This document shows, in pieces, positions 32,711 to 40,388 of a DNA stretch of 64,000 nucleotides (its first letter is position 1; the number at the start of each line of letters is the position of its first letter). The translations under genes were made by a program, and so were the position numbers. The notes under the pieces were generated by a model. That model did no database searches and was not told the DNA's origin. It saw nothing but the letters and a program-made list of their open reading frames with translations. Source of the stretch: Mycolicibacterium sp. 018/SC-01/001 (GTDB lineage Bacteria > Actinomycetota > Actinomycetes > Mycobacteriales > Mycobacteriaceae); assembly GCF_007096635.1 (NCBI RefSeq), contig NZ_VKAA01000003.1, positions 248,001 through 312,000 of the forward strand, given 5' to 3'.

Positions 32711-33871
32711 TCAACGCGCCGTCCCGGTGGCGACGCGTGGGCCTGACGTCTCGGCCACGACGTCGAGAACGAGCTCGGCGACCCGAGCGCGATGTTCTTC
32801 GGCGCTGCCCAGCAGCGCGGCGTTGGTCCAGGCGCGCTTGTAGTACAGGTGCGCCTGGTGCTCCCACGTGAAGCCGATACCGCCGTGCACCTGGATGGTG
32901 TCATTGGCCACCCGCGTGAGCGCGGCCGAACACACGGCTTGGGCGATGCTGACGGCCAGCGTCGGATCATCGGTGCCATGGGCCAGCGCCCAGATGGCGT
33001 GGTAGGCGGTCGAGCGGGCATGTTCGACCGCGACCAGTCCGTCGGCCAGCTTGTGCTTGATCGCCTGGAAGGAGCCGATCGGGCGACCGAACTGCAGCCG
33101 ATTCTTCGCGTAGTCGATGCTCAGATCGAGCAGGTGCTGCGTCGCCCCGACCTGCTCGACCGCCAGCAGCGCCGAGCCCACCTGCAGTGCGTGTTCGATG
33201 ACCCGGTCCGACTCGTCGGGGCCCGCGATGAGCCGCGCAGGAGCCTCGGAGAGCGTGACGGTGGCCTGCGGACGTGTGGGATCCAGTGTCGTCAACGGAA
33301 CCCGCTGCACCGCAGCCGAATCCGTGTCGACCGCGAACAGTCCGGTTCCTTCGGGCCCGTCGGCCGCGACGAGCAGGACATCCGCGGCGCCGGCGTCGAC
33401 GACACGCTCCACCGTTCCGGTCAGGCTCCACTCGTCGCCGGTGGGTGCGGCAGTGACGTCGCCGATGGCGAACGCCGCCGTCTTCGTGCCGTCGGCGAGC
33501 GCATCGAGCAGGTCCCCAGGCGCCGATGCGGCGACGAGTGCGGGGATCGCCAGATACACCGTGCCGAAGAGCGGCCCCGGCGCGAGCGCCGCGCCGAGTT
33601 CTTCGACGGCGACGGCCTGATCGACCAGCGTTCCACCCGCGCCGCCTGCGGATTCGGGTACCGCCAGCCCGAGCACACCCAGCTCGGTGCCCAGCCGCGC
33701 CCACACCGCGCGGTCGTAGGGCGGATCGGATTCCATCACCGCGCGGATCGCCCGTTCGTCGACGTGATCGGCGCAGAACTTCCGTACCGCCGCGCGCAGC
33801 TGCTGCTGCTCCTCGGTGAAGACGAACTCGTCACCCGCCGCAACCTCCGCCTCAGCCGAAGTCTCAGCCAC
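32711..33871 (-). CDS. Acyl-CoA dehydrogenase, smaller (GFTWEH-type) subunit
   Basis: The 386-residue protein starts at GTG, preceded by AAGGAG and overlapping the partner stop by 8 bp. Domains run as an N-terminal helical part (FVFTEEQQQLRAAVRKFCAD), a beta part, and a C-terminal part with NRLQFGRPIGSFQAIKHK and QVHGGIGFTWEHQAHLYYKR. The usual TxEGTxE-like glutamate segment is missing at its end. It resembles the non-identical subunits of actinobacterial two-gene acyl-CoA dehydrogenases used on sterol side chains and bulky acyl-CoAs. Confidence 0.85.
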   Translation of the reverse strand: MAETSAEAEVAAGDEFVFTEEQQQLRAAVRKFCADHVDERAIRAVMESDPPYDRAVWARLGTELGVLGLAVPESAGGAGGTLVDQAVAVEELGAALAPGPLFGTVYLAIPALVAASAPGDLLDALADGTKTAAFAIGDVTAAPTGDEWSLTGTVERVVDAGAADVLLVAADGPEGTGLFAVDTDSAAVQRVPLTTLDPTRPQATVTLSEAPARLIAGPDESDRVIEHALQVGSALLAVEQVGATQHLLDLSIDYAKNRLQFGRPIGSFQAIKHKLADGLVAVEHARSTAYHAIWALAHGTDDPTLAVSIAQAVCSAALTRVANDTIQVHGGIGFTWEHQAHLYYKRAWTNAALLGSAEEHRARVAELVLDVVAETSGPRVATGTAR

Positions 33872-35054
33872 GCGGGATCTCCTTCCACGCCATCCCCGCA
33901 TCCGCCCGCAGGTCGCCCGGCAGGCCGAGTACCCGCTCGCCCAGAATGTTGCGCATCACCTCGGAGGTACCGCCTTCGATCGTGTTGGCCCTGCTGCGCA
34001 GGAAACGCTGCTGGATGGGTCCGCGGTAGTCGTCGGGATCGCCGTCTCCGGCGCCGTACCCGTCGTAGAGCAAGCCTTCGGGCCCGAGGAAGTCCATGCA
34101 GAACTCGTAGATGTGCTGGTTGAGCTCGGCTCCGACCAGCTTGCCGATCGATCCCTCGGGACCCGGCCCGCCAACCGTCGCCGACGCGCGGGACCGCTCG
34201 GAGGTCAGGCGCTGCGCCTCGGCCCGCAACCACAGGCTCGTCAGCCGGTCGCGCAGCACAGCGGTGCGCCGGTCCGGCCGGGACGCCCACAGGTTCACCG
34301 CGTCGGCGATCGTTCCGGCGCCGCGCCGGCTTCCGCTGGCGCCGAGCGCGCTGCGCTCGTTCATCAGCGTTGTCATCGCCACTCGCCAGCCGTCGCCGAC
34401 CGCACCCAGTCGGTGGGTGTCGGGAATGCGGGCGTCGCTGAAGTACACCTCGTTGAACTCGGCGTGACCGGTCATCTGCCGCAGCGGCCGGGTCTCGACG
34501 CCAGGGCCGTGCATGTCGACGACGAAGTAGGTGAGGCCCTTGTGCTTGGGCGCATCTGGATCGGATCGGGCCAGCAGCAGCCCCCACCGCGCCCGGTGTG
34601 CCAGGCTCGTCCACACCTTCTGACCGTTGATCACCCAGGCGTCGCCGTCGCGCACCGCGGATGTCGCGAGCCCTGCGACGTCGGAACCGGCGCCCGGTTC
34701 GGAGAACAACTGACACCAGATGTGCTCGGTCGTGGCCAGCGGCCGGAGCAGCTCGCGACGGATGTCGTCGGTCTGAGCATGCTCGCGGATGGTGGGCGCG
34801 GCCATGCCGTAGCCCATGGGATTGAGTCCAAGCGGGACCGGTCCTCCCGCGCCCTGCAGGATGCGATCGGCGACCGCCTGCAGGCCTCGGGAGACTCCGA
34901 GCCCGCCGAAGCCCTCCGGAAAGTGCACCCAGGACAGACCCGCATCGAAGCATGCTCCGAGGAACTCCGGGATGGGCACGGTACGTGGATCGTGCTCGGC
35001 CACGACACGGTGCGCGGCCTCGGCTACCCGGTCAGCGTCGACGGTAGTGCCCAT
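33864..35054 (-). CDS. Acyl-CoA dehydrogenase, larger (GGTSEV-type) subunit
   Basis: The 396-residue protein begins MGTTVDADRVAEAAHRVVAE. It has QLFSEPGAGSDVAGL and VINGQKVWTS for FAD and substrate contacts and NTIEGGTSEVMRNILGERVL at its end, whose glutamate could be the catalytic base. With the coupled downstream gene it probably forms a mixed tetramer. The product would be a trans-2-enoyl-CoA. A TAAGGT -10 lies 6 bases before the ATG. Confidence 0.88.
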   Translation of the reverse strand: MGTTVDADRVAEAAHRVVAEHDPRTVPIPEFLGACFDAGLSWVHFPEGFGGLGVSRGLQAVADRILQGAGGPVPLGLNPMGYGMAAPTIREHAQTDDIRRELLRPLATTEHIWCQLFSEPGAGSDVAGLATSAVRDGDAWVINGQKVWTSLAHRARWGLLLARSDPDAPKHKGLTYFVVDMHGPGVETRPLRQMTGHAEFNEVYFSDARIPDTHRLGAVGDGWRVAMTTLMNERSALGASGSRRGAGTIADAVNLWASRPDRRTAVLRDRLTSLWLRAEAQRLTSERSRASATVGGPGPEGSIGKLVGAELNQHIYEFCMDFLGPEGLLYDGYGAGDGDPDDYRGPIQQRFLRSRANTIEGGTSEVMRNILGERVLGLPGDLRADAGMAWKEIPRG

Positions 35055-35060
35055 ACGAGC

Positions 35061-35066
35061 ACCTTA
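35061..35066 (-). promoter_or_regulatory. Putative -10 (TAAGGT) for the acyl-CoA dehydrogenase pair
   Basis: Read leftward, TAAGGT lies 6 bases before the ATG at 35054, suggesting a leaderless mRNA. The rest of the 126-bp gap 35055-35180 shows nothing else I can support. Confidence 0.35.
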
Positions 35067-35180
35067 ACCGGCGACCATGGTGCGGTTAGCCGGCAGTGAG
35101 CGCCCCACGTGCCAGTTCAGACCGGTGATGACGCTGCAGGAGGTAACGGAGCCACCGAACATCGAGTAACACAGTGATCC

Positions 35181-35588
35181 TTACGCAGTCTTGGTGAGCA
35201 GGGGAAGAAGCTGACGCCGCGCAACCATCGCGTCGGCGAAGTGATTGAGGGCCTCGGGAACGGAGCCGGCCGCGTCGAAGTCGATGCCGTGGGCCCGCAG
35301 GGTCTGCTCGACCGGGCGGCTGGCCACCAAGGACCATTCCACGCCGGCCGCGCAGCACGCGTCGTCCACGGCGAACAGGAGTGAAAGCGCCTCTGCGTCA
35401 AACGATGTGACGGCGCTCAGATCGAGTACGAACGGCTTCTCCGCGAGGACGAAGCGACGCGTGTACTCGGTGGCGCGGGCGATGTCGGCATCACCCAGCG
35501 CACCCGTGATCGTGACCACGGTGGCCAACTGGCGGCAATGCGCACGAATCTCGGCGCCACCGCAATCGAACGTCGGATTGCCGTACAT
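35181..35588 (-). CDS. STAS-domain protein with a degenerate phosphorylation site
   Basis: The 135-residue single-domain protein begins MYGNPTFDCGGAEIRAHCRQ and matches STAS anti-anti-sigma-type folds, which are numerous in mycobacteria. The segment corresponding to the phosphorylated DSSG of SpoIIAA reads FDAEALSL, with Ala and Glu in place of the serines. So classical phospho-switching by an anti-sigma kinase is unlikely. The ATG has GAGGGAGG upstream. Neither a sigma factor nor an anti-sigma factor gene is adjacent. Confidence 0.75.
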   Translation of the reverse strand: MYGNPTFDCGGAEIRAHCRQLATVVTITGALGDADIARATEYTRRFVLAEKPFVLDLSAVTSFDAEALSLLFAVDDACCAAGVEWSLVASRPVEQTLRAHGIDFDAAGSVPEALNHFADAMVARRQLLPLLTKTA

Positions 35589-35694
35589 TGCCGCCTCCCT
35601 CGATCATGTGCTGAACCAGGTCCGTCGTCGAACCTGACATGTCTCAAGGTAGGGGCCCAATTTAAGGCCGTGGGGAGTAACGACTAATACTTCG

Positions 35695-36978
35695 CTAAGA
35701 ACTGTTTTCAGAGCCGCCAGCAAACTCGTCGGTAACTTCGGCGCTGCGGCGTTGCTGTTGTGAACCCTTGTACCCGGCCCACGGGCTGTAGTCGGCGAGC
35801 AGCTCCTGCTGGTCCGGCCGGGCCGCTTCGGGCACGTGTTCGAGGTTGATGCGGATGCGGTACCAGATCGAGCTCGGACCCCGCATGCCGTCGACGAGAA
35901 TGTCTGTGGGCGTGAGCTTTTCAGCGGCGTCCGGATACAGCTGCCGCCACCGGGCCAGCGCGGCCATGGCCTCGTCCTTGGTCTTCGTCCTGGCGATCTC
36001 GATCAGCGGCTTCGTCGAGCGTCGTCGGCCGTCGGTGACCCGGTGCGCGCCACGCGGTGCCTTCTCGGCCGGTCCGAGTCGCTCGGCCAAGCCGAGGAGG
36101 GCATCGAGTTCACCCGGGGCGTCGTCCATCCCCTCCCACGGGTCGCCCAACTCGGCGAACCGGTCCGGCACCGTGGCGATCGTGAACGCCTCCGGCCGGC
36201 AGTCGGCGACCTCATCCCAGAACAGCGGGGTGGAGACCCGGGCGTCCGGGGTGGCGCGCACCGAATACGCCGACGCCACCGTGCGATCCTTCGCGTTCTG
36301 GTTGAAGTCGACGAACACGCCGTGCCGCTCCTCCTTCCACCATCGCGCAGTGGCGGATTCGGGTGCGCGCCGCTCGACTTCGCGCGCCACCGCCTCGGCG
36401 GCCATCCGCACCTGCTTGAACGGCCAGCGCGGGTGAATGCGCGCGTAGATGTGGAACCCGCGCGAGCCTGACGTCTTCGGCCACGCCATGAGACCGTGGT
36501 CCTCGAGCACCTCGCGCGCGACGAATGCGACGTCGAGGATCTGTCGCCAGCCGACACCCGGCATCGGGTCGAGGTCCACCCGTAGTTCGTCGGGATGGTC
36601 GAGGTCGTCCGCACGCACCGGGTGCGGATTGAGGTCGACGCAGCCGAGGTTCACCGCCCAGATCAACCCGGCCGGGCTGTGCAGCACTGCCTCTTCCGCC
36701 GACGTGCCCGACGCGTACTTCAATTCGGCGACGTCGACGAAGTCGGGGCGCTTCTGCGGCGCCCGCTTCTGGAACACAGCCTCCTCGGCGATGCCCTTGA
36801 CGAATCGTTTGAGGATCATCGGGCGATCGGCGACCCCGCGCAGCGCGCCGTCGGCCACCGCCGCGTAGTACTGCATCAGCGCGCCCTTGGTCACGCCTGC
36901 GTCCGGGAAGACGATCTTGTCGGGGTGGGTGATCGGCACTTGCTGCCCGCCGATCTCAAACGACTCCCGAGCAGCCAT
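35695..36978 (-). CDS. LigD-like polymerase/primase domain protein (PolD type)
   Basis: The 427-residue stand-alone protein resembles the polymerase domain of LigD (Rv0269c/PolD2-like). It shows GLIWAVNLGCVDLNPHP, the metal-binding aspartates in RVDLDPMPG, TSGSRGFHIYARI and NQNAKDRTVASAYSVR. Such AEP-superfamily enzymes fill gaps or make short primers with ribonucleotides or dNTPs in repair. The extra C-terminal 120 residues are lysine- and arginine-rich. It is divergent from fadD2, 56 bp apart, as I recall in M. tuberculosis. Confidence 0.88.
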   Translation of the reverse strand: MAARESFEIGGQQVPITHPDKIVFPDAGVTKGALMQYYAAVADGALRGVADRPMILKRFVKGIAEEAVFQKRAPQKRPDFVDVAELKYASGTSAEEAVLHSPAGLIWAVNLGCVDLNPHPVRADDLDHPDELRVDLDPMPGVGWRQILDVAFVAREVLEDHGLMAWPKTSGSRGFHIYARIHPRWPFKQVRMAAEAVAREVERRAPESATARWWKEERHGVFVDFNQNAKDRTVASAYSVRATPDARVSTPLFWDEVADCRPEAFTIATVPDRFAELGDPWEGMDDAPGELDALLGLAERLGPAEKAPRGAHRVTDGRRRSTKPLIEIARTKTKDEAMAALARWRQLYPDAAEKLTPTDILVDGMRGPSSIWYRIRINLEHVPEAARPDQQELLADYSPWAGYKGSQQQRRSAEVTDEFAGGSENSS

Positions 36979-36984
36979 TCCCTC

Positions 36985-37027
36985 ATCGTAGGTTCCGGAC
37001 CGGCGTGCGAGCCGGGTCACATAAAGT
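36985..37027. promoter_or_regulatory. Back-to-back -10 elements for polD and fadD2
   Basis: TACGAT (36990-36985, minus) lies 6 bases before the polymerase ATG and TAAAGT (37022-37027, plus) lies 7 bases before the fadD2 ATG. Both fit TANNNT and neither gene has a clear ribosome site, so both mRNAs are probably leaderless and their -35 regions overlap. Confidence 0.45.
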
Positions 37028-37034
37028 TGGCGCC

Positions 37035-38726
37035 ATGCCCAAGCTCACCGATCTGTCTGCACAGGCGCTCGGCACGATCGCCAAAACTGCCGAGACCTAC
37101 TGGGACCGCGGCACCGCGGAGCTGCACTACGCCCGCAAGATGTTCGAGGCGGGTGCGCTCAAACTCGAACCGCCGCAGGACATCGCCGCGTTCCTGGGCG
37201 ACATCCGGCGGTGGGGCGAGATCGGGATGATCCCTGCGCTCAACGCGCGGCGCACCCCGCACCGCGCGGCGGTGATCGACGATTTCGGTCAGATGACGTT
37301 CAAGGAACTCGACGACGCGGCCAACGCCGTCGCCAACGGGTTGCTCGCCAAGGGCGTCAAGGGCGGAGACGGTGTCGCGATCCTGGCGCGCAACCACCGG
37401 TGGTTCCTCGTGTCGTGGTTCGGGGTGGCCAAGACCGGTGCGCGCATCATCCTGCTCAACAGCGAATTCTCCGGACCGCAGATCAAGGAGGTGTCCGAGC
37501 GCGAGGGCGCCAAGCTGGTCATCTACGACGACGAGTACACGACGGCGGTCGCGCAGGCCGAACCCGCGCTCGGCAAACTGCGCGCTCTCGGGGTCAACCC
37601 GGACAAGGACGAGCCGTCGGGCAGCACCGACGAGACCCTCGAGGAGTTGATCGCCCGCACGGGGTCGACGCCGCCGCCGAAGGTCACCAAGCATTCGTCG
37701 ATCATCATCTTGACCAGCGGCACCACCGGAACTCCGAAGGGCGCCAACCGCAGCGCCCCGCCGTCGCTGGCGCCGATCGGCGGTGTGCTGTCCTCGGTCC
37801 CGTTCAAGGGCGGGGAGGTCACCGCACTGCCCGCGCCGATGTTCCACGCGCTGGGATTCCTGCACGCCACCGTCGCGATGATGCTGGGCACCACGCTGGT
37901 GCTGCGCAGGCGTTTCAAGCCGGCGACCGTGCTCACCGACATCGCCGAGCACAAGGCGACCGCGGTGGTCGTGGTGCCCGTCATGCTGTCGCGCATGCTC
38001 GACGAGCTCGACAAGATGTCGCCCAAACCCGATCTCTCGTCGCTGCGCATCGTCTTCGTCTCCGGGTCTCAGCTCGGCGCCGAGCTGGCCACCCGGGCGC
38101 TGAAGGCGCTGGGTCCGGTGATCTACAACCTCTACGGTTCCACCGAGGTGTCATTCGCGACGATCGCTGGGCCGCAACATCTTTCGAAGAACCCATCCAC
38201 GGTCGGGCCGGTCGTGAAGGGCATGAAGGTCAAGATCTTCGACGACAACGGCAAGGAGCTGCCGCAGGGCGAGGTCGGCCGCATCTTCGTCGGCAGCTTC
38301 TTCCCGTTCGAGGGATACACCGGCGGTGGCGGCAAGCAGATCATCGACGGGCTGCTGTCGTCGGGTGACGTCGGCTACTTCGACGAGGACGGCCTGCTCT
38401 ACGTCAGCGGCCGCGACGACGAGATGATCGTCTCCGGTGGCGAGAACGTCTTCCCCGCCGAGGTCGAAGATCTCGTGAGCGGGCACCCCGAGGTGGTGGA
38501 GGCCACCGCGCTCGGAGTCGAGGACAAGGAGTGGGGCCACCGGCTGCGCTGCTTCGTCGTCAAGGCCGAGGGCGCGTCGATCACCGAGGACGACATCAAG
38601 GCGTACGTGAAGGAGAACCTGGCGCGGTACAAGGTGCCGCGTGAGGTGATCTTCCTCGATGAGCTGCCGCGCAACCCGACCGGCAAGATCCTCAAGCGCG
38701 AGCTGCGGGAGATGGACGTCGAATAG
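37035..38726 (+). CDS. fadD2: FadD2, fatty acyl-CoA synthetase
   Basis: The 563-residue AMP-forming ligase starts MPKLTDLSAQALGTIAKTAE. The ATP loop is LTSGTTGTPKGANRS, with YGSTEVS, then DVGYFDEDGLLYVSGR and the C-terminal PRNPTGKILKREL containing the catalytic lysine. It activates fatty acids to acyl-CoA for oxidation or lipid synthesis. Placement between a PolD gene and fadE6 matches Rv0270 in M. tuberculosis (from memory). It is followed 55 bp later by an SDR in the same direction. Confidence 0.88.
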   Translation: MPKLTDLSAQALGTIAKTAETYWDRGTAELHYARKMFEAGALKLEPPQDIAAFLGDIRRWGEIGMIPALNARRTPHRAAVIDDFGQMTFKELDDAANAVANGLLAKGVKGGDGVAILARNHRWFLVSWFGVAKTGARIILLNSEFSGPQIKEVSEREGAKLVIYDDEYTTAVAQAEPALGKLRALGVNPDKDEPSGSTDETLEELIARTGSTPPPKVTKHSSIIILTSGTTGTPKGANRSAPPSLAPIGGVLSSVPFKGGEVTALPAPMFHALGFLHATVAMMLGTTLVLRRRFKPATVLTDIAEHKATAVVVVPVMLSRMLDELDKMSPKPDLSSLRIVFVSGSQLGAELATRALKALGPVIYNLYGSTEVSFATIAGPQHLSKNPSTVGPVVKGMKVKIFDDNGKELPQGEVGRIFVGSFFPFEGYTGGGGKQIIDGLLSSGDVGYFDEDGLLYVSGRDDEMIVSGGENVFPAEVEDLVSGHPEVVEATALGVEDKEWGHRLRCFVVKAEGASITEDDIKAYVKENLARYKVPREVIFLDELPRNPTGKILKRELREMDVE

Positions 38727-38781
38727 CTCCTCGATCAGTTCGCATGGAATAGCCGACCGGGCGCGGTGGTAGTACACCTGC

Positions 38782-39561
38782 GTGAACATCGACCTGACTG
38801 GAAAAACCGCGCTCGTCACCGGCTCGACCCAGGGGATCGGGTTGGCCATCGCCGAGGGGCTCGCCGCGGCGGGCGCGCGTGTGGTCGTCAACGGCAGGAG
38901 CCAGGACCGCGTCGACGCTGCCGTCGCCGGTATCGAGGGTGACGTCGTCGGTGTCGCTGCCGACGTCGCAGACGCCGACGGCGCCCGGGCCCTGCTCGAC
39001 GACGTGCCCGCCGTCGACATCCTCGTCAACAACCTCGGCATCTTCGGGGCCGTGCCGGCGCGCGACATCACCGACGAGCAGTGGCGAACCTTCTTCGAGG
39101 TCAACGTGCTGGCCGCGGCCCGGCTGATCCGGTCGTACCTGCCGGGGATGGTCGAGCGGGGCTGGGGCCGGGTGCTGCAGATCGCCAGCGACTCGGCAGT
39201 CGTGACGCCGGCCGAGATGATCCACTACGGGGTGTCCAAGACCGCGCTGCTGGCGCTCTCGCGCGGATTCGCCAAGGACGCGGCGGGCAGCGGGGTGACG
39301 GTCAACTCGGTGATCGCCGGACCGACACACACCGCGGGTGTCGAGGACTTCGTCTACCAGCTCGTCGACAAGGACCTGCCGTGGGACGAGGCGCAGCGGG
39401 AGTTCATGCGCCTGCACCGCCCGCAATCGCTGATCCAGCGACTGATCGAGCCCGGGGAGATCGCGAACATGGTCGTCTACCTCGCATCCCCGCTGGCGTC
39501 GGCGACGACGGGCGGCGCGCTGCGGGTCGACGGCGGCTACGTCGACGCGATCCTGCCCTGA
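38782..39561 (+). CDS. Short-chain dehydrogenase/reductase
   Basis: The 259-residue SDR starts at GTG and has TGSTQGIG (13-20), NNLG in place of NNAG, the serine in IASDSAV, and Tyr-x3-Lys in YGVSK. The C-terminal ALRVDGGYVD is the usual ending. It probably oxidises or reduces a hydroxyacyl-CoA or related lipid intermediate made near FadD2 and FadE6, but the substrate is inferred. It converges on the next gene with 3 bp between stops. Confidence 0.88.
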   Translation: MNIDLTGKTALVTGSTQGIGLAIAEGLAAAGARVVVNGRSQDRVDAAVAGIEGDVVGVAADVADADGARALLDDVPAVDILVNNLGIFGAVPARDITDEQWRTFFEVNVLAAARLIRSYLPGMVERGWGRVLQIASDSAVVTPAEMIHYGVSKTALLALSRGFAKDAAGSGVTVNSVIAGPTHTAGVEDFVYQLVDKDLPWDEAQREFMRLHRPQSLIQRLIEPGEIANMVVYLASPLASATTGGALRVDGGYVDAILP

Positions 39562-39564
39562 CCG

Positions 39565-39894
39565 CTACTTCACCGTGCCAGCCATGATCGCCGATCCGGG
39601 CACAGCGAGGGTAAAGAGCATGACCAGCATCAGGAACCAACCCGCGGCCTGCCATGCCGCCCAGGCCCGTTCGGCTTTCCACTCACGGTAGGTACGCAGG
39701 AACGCACCCAGCCCTCCGAGGAACAGGAACGCCGGCACCAGCGACGCGGCGTACACCGAGTCGCGCGCACCGAACGCGTAGAACGCGAAGGCCAGCGCGG
39801 CCACTGCCACAACGGCGGCGGTATAGCCCACGGCCGCGCGGGTGGTCCCCGGCTTGTCGAACCGTTTCTCCGCGAAGTCCCGGTCGTTGCTCAT
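39565..39894 (-). CDS. Small membrane protein with three spans
   Basis: The 109-residue protein begins MSNDRDFAEKRFDKPGTTRA, has three hydrophobic segments (about 22-42, 47-65 and 83-104) and a short charged loop REWKAERAW between the second and third. No known family is recognised. It lies downstream of the terminator hairpin of the preceding gene and so needs its own promoter, perhaps within 39895-39931. Confidence 0.65.
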   Translation of the reverse strand: MSNDRDFAEKRFDKPGTTRAAVGYTAAVVAVAALAFAFYAFGARDSVYAASLVPAFLFLGGLGAFLRTYREWKAERAWAAWQAAGWFLMLVMLFTLAVPGSAIMAGTVK

Positions 39895-39931
39895 GGCACG
39901 AGAGTTCCCGGCCGGGCCCCCCGAAAACGTC

Positions 39932-39961
39932 AGCGGCCCCCGACGGACATCGGGGGCCGCT
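39932..39961. terminator. Strong hairpin terminator
   Basis: Arms AGCGGCCCCCGA (39932-39943) and TCGGGGGCCGCT (39950-39961) pair perfectly over 12 bp around a 6-base loop. Read leftward, the hairpin follows the stop of the 80-residue protein gene by about 16 bases and is followed by a short GTTTTC. It should end that transcript. Confidence 0.75.
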
Positions 39962-39977
39962 GTCGTCAGATCGACGA

Positions 39978-40220
39978 TCAGGACTTGCTGGCGGCCTTCT
40001 GGCGGGCCTCCTGGGTCTTCGCTTCCGCACGGGCCGCTTCGGCTTCGGCTTCCTTCTTCGCCACGTCTTTCAGGGCGCGGGCCTTCTGCTGCTGAGCCTC
40101 GCCCTGCTCCTGCAGCCGGTCGTTGTCGAGCAGGATGCCGATCACCTGCTTGGACAGGCCGATGCTGCCGTCGACGAGCGCGCGCAGAGCTGCGATGGGG
40201 CCGCTGGTGCTGTCTGCCAT
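39978..40220 (-). CDS. Small coiled-coil protein, Mbp1/CsbD-like C-terminus
   Basis: The 80-residue protein starts MADSTSGPIAALRALVDGSI. Its second half is one long charged helix rich in Ala, Lys, Glu and Gln (EQGEAQQQKARALKDVAKKE onward). The pattern resembles the microaggregate-binding/CsbD-like small proteins of mycobacteria, so a stress-related role is possible. It ends at a strong terminator and so is a single-gene transcript. Confidence 0.6.
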   Translation of the reverse strand: MADSTSGPIAALRALVDGSIGLSKQVIGILLDNDRLQEQGEAQQQKARALKDVAKKEAEAEAARAEAKTQEARQKAASKS

Positions 40221-40388
40221 GAGCTTTCCTTTCGTTCCGCCGCGCCATCTGAGGTCGAGAGCGGGCCCAATCCGCGGTGCGGCGAGGGTGTGAGCGGGCC
40301 TGCTTGCAGGGTTCCCACCACCGCTTGCTAAAGCACGCAGTGTTAGCAGCGTCTCACTTTGTTTCATCGCCGGCGCGCGGCGACATTC
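40221..40388. other. Intergenic stretch between fadE6 and the small coiled-coil gene
   Basis: This 168-bp stretch has no supported gene. It contains an imperfect inverted repeat, TGCTAA (40326-40331) and TTAGCA (40343-40348), and must hold the promoter of the leftward 80-residue gene. No clear -10/-35 pair was identified. Confidence 0.4.
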
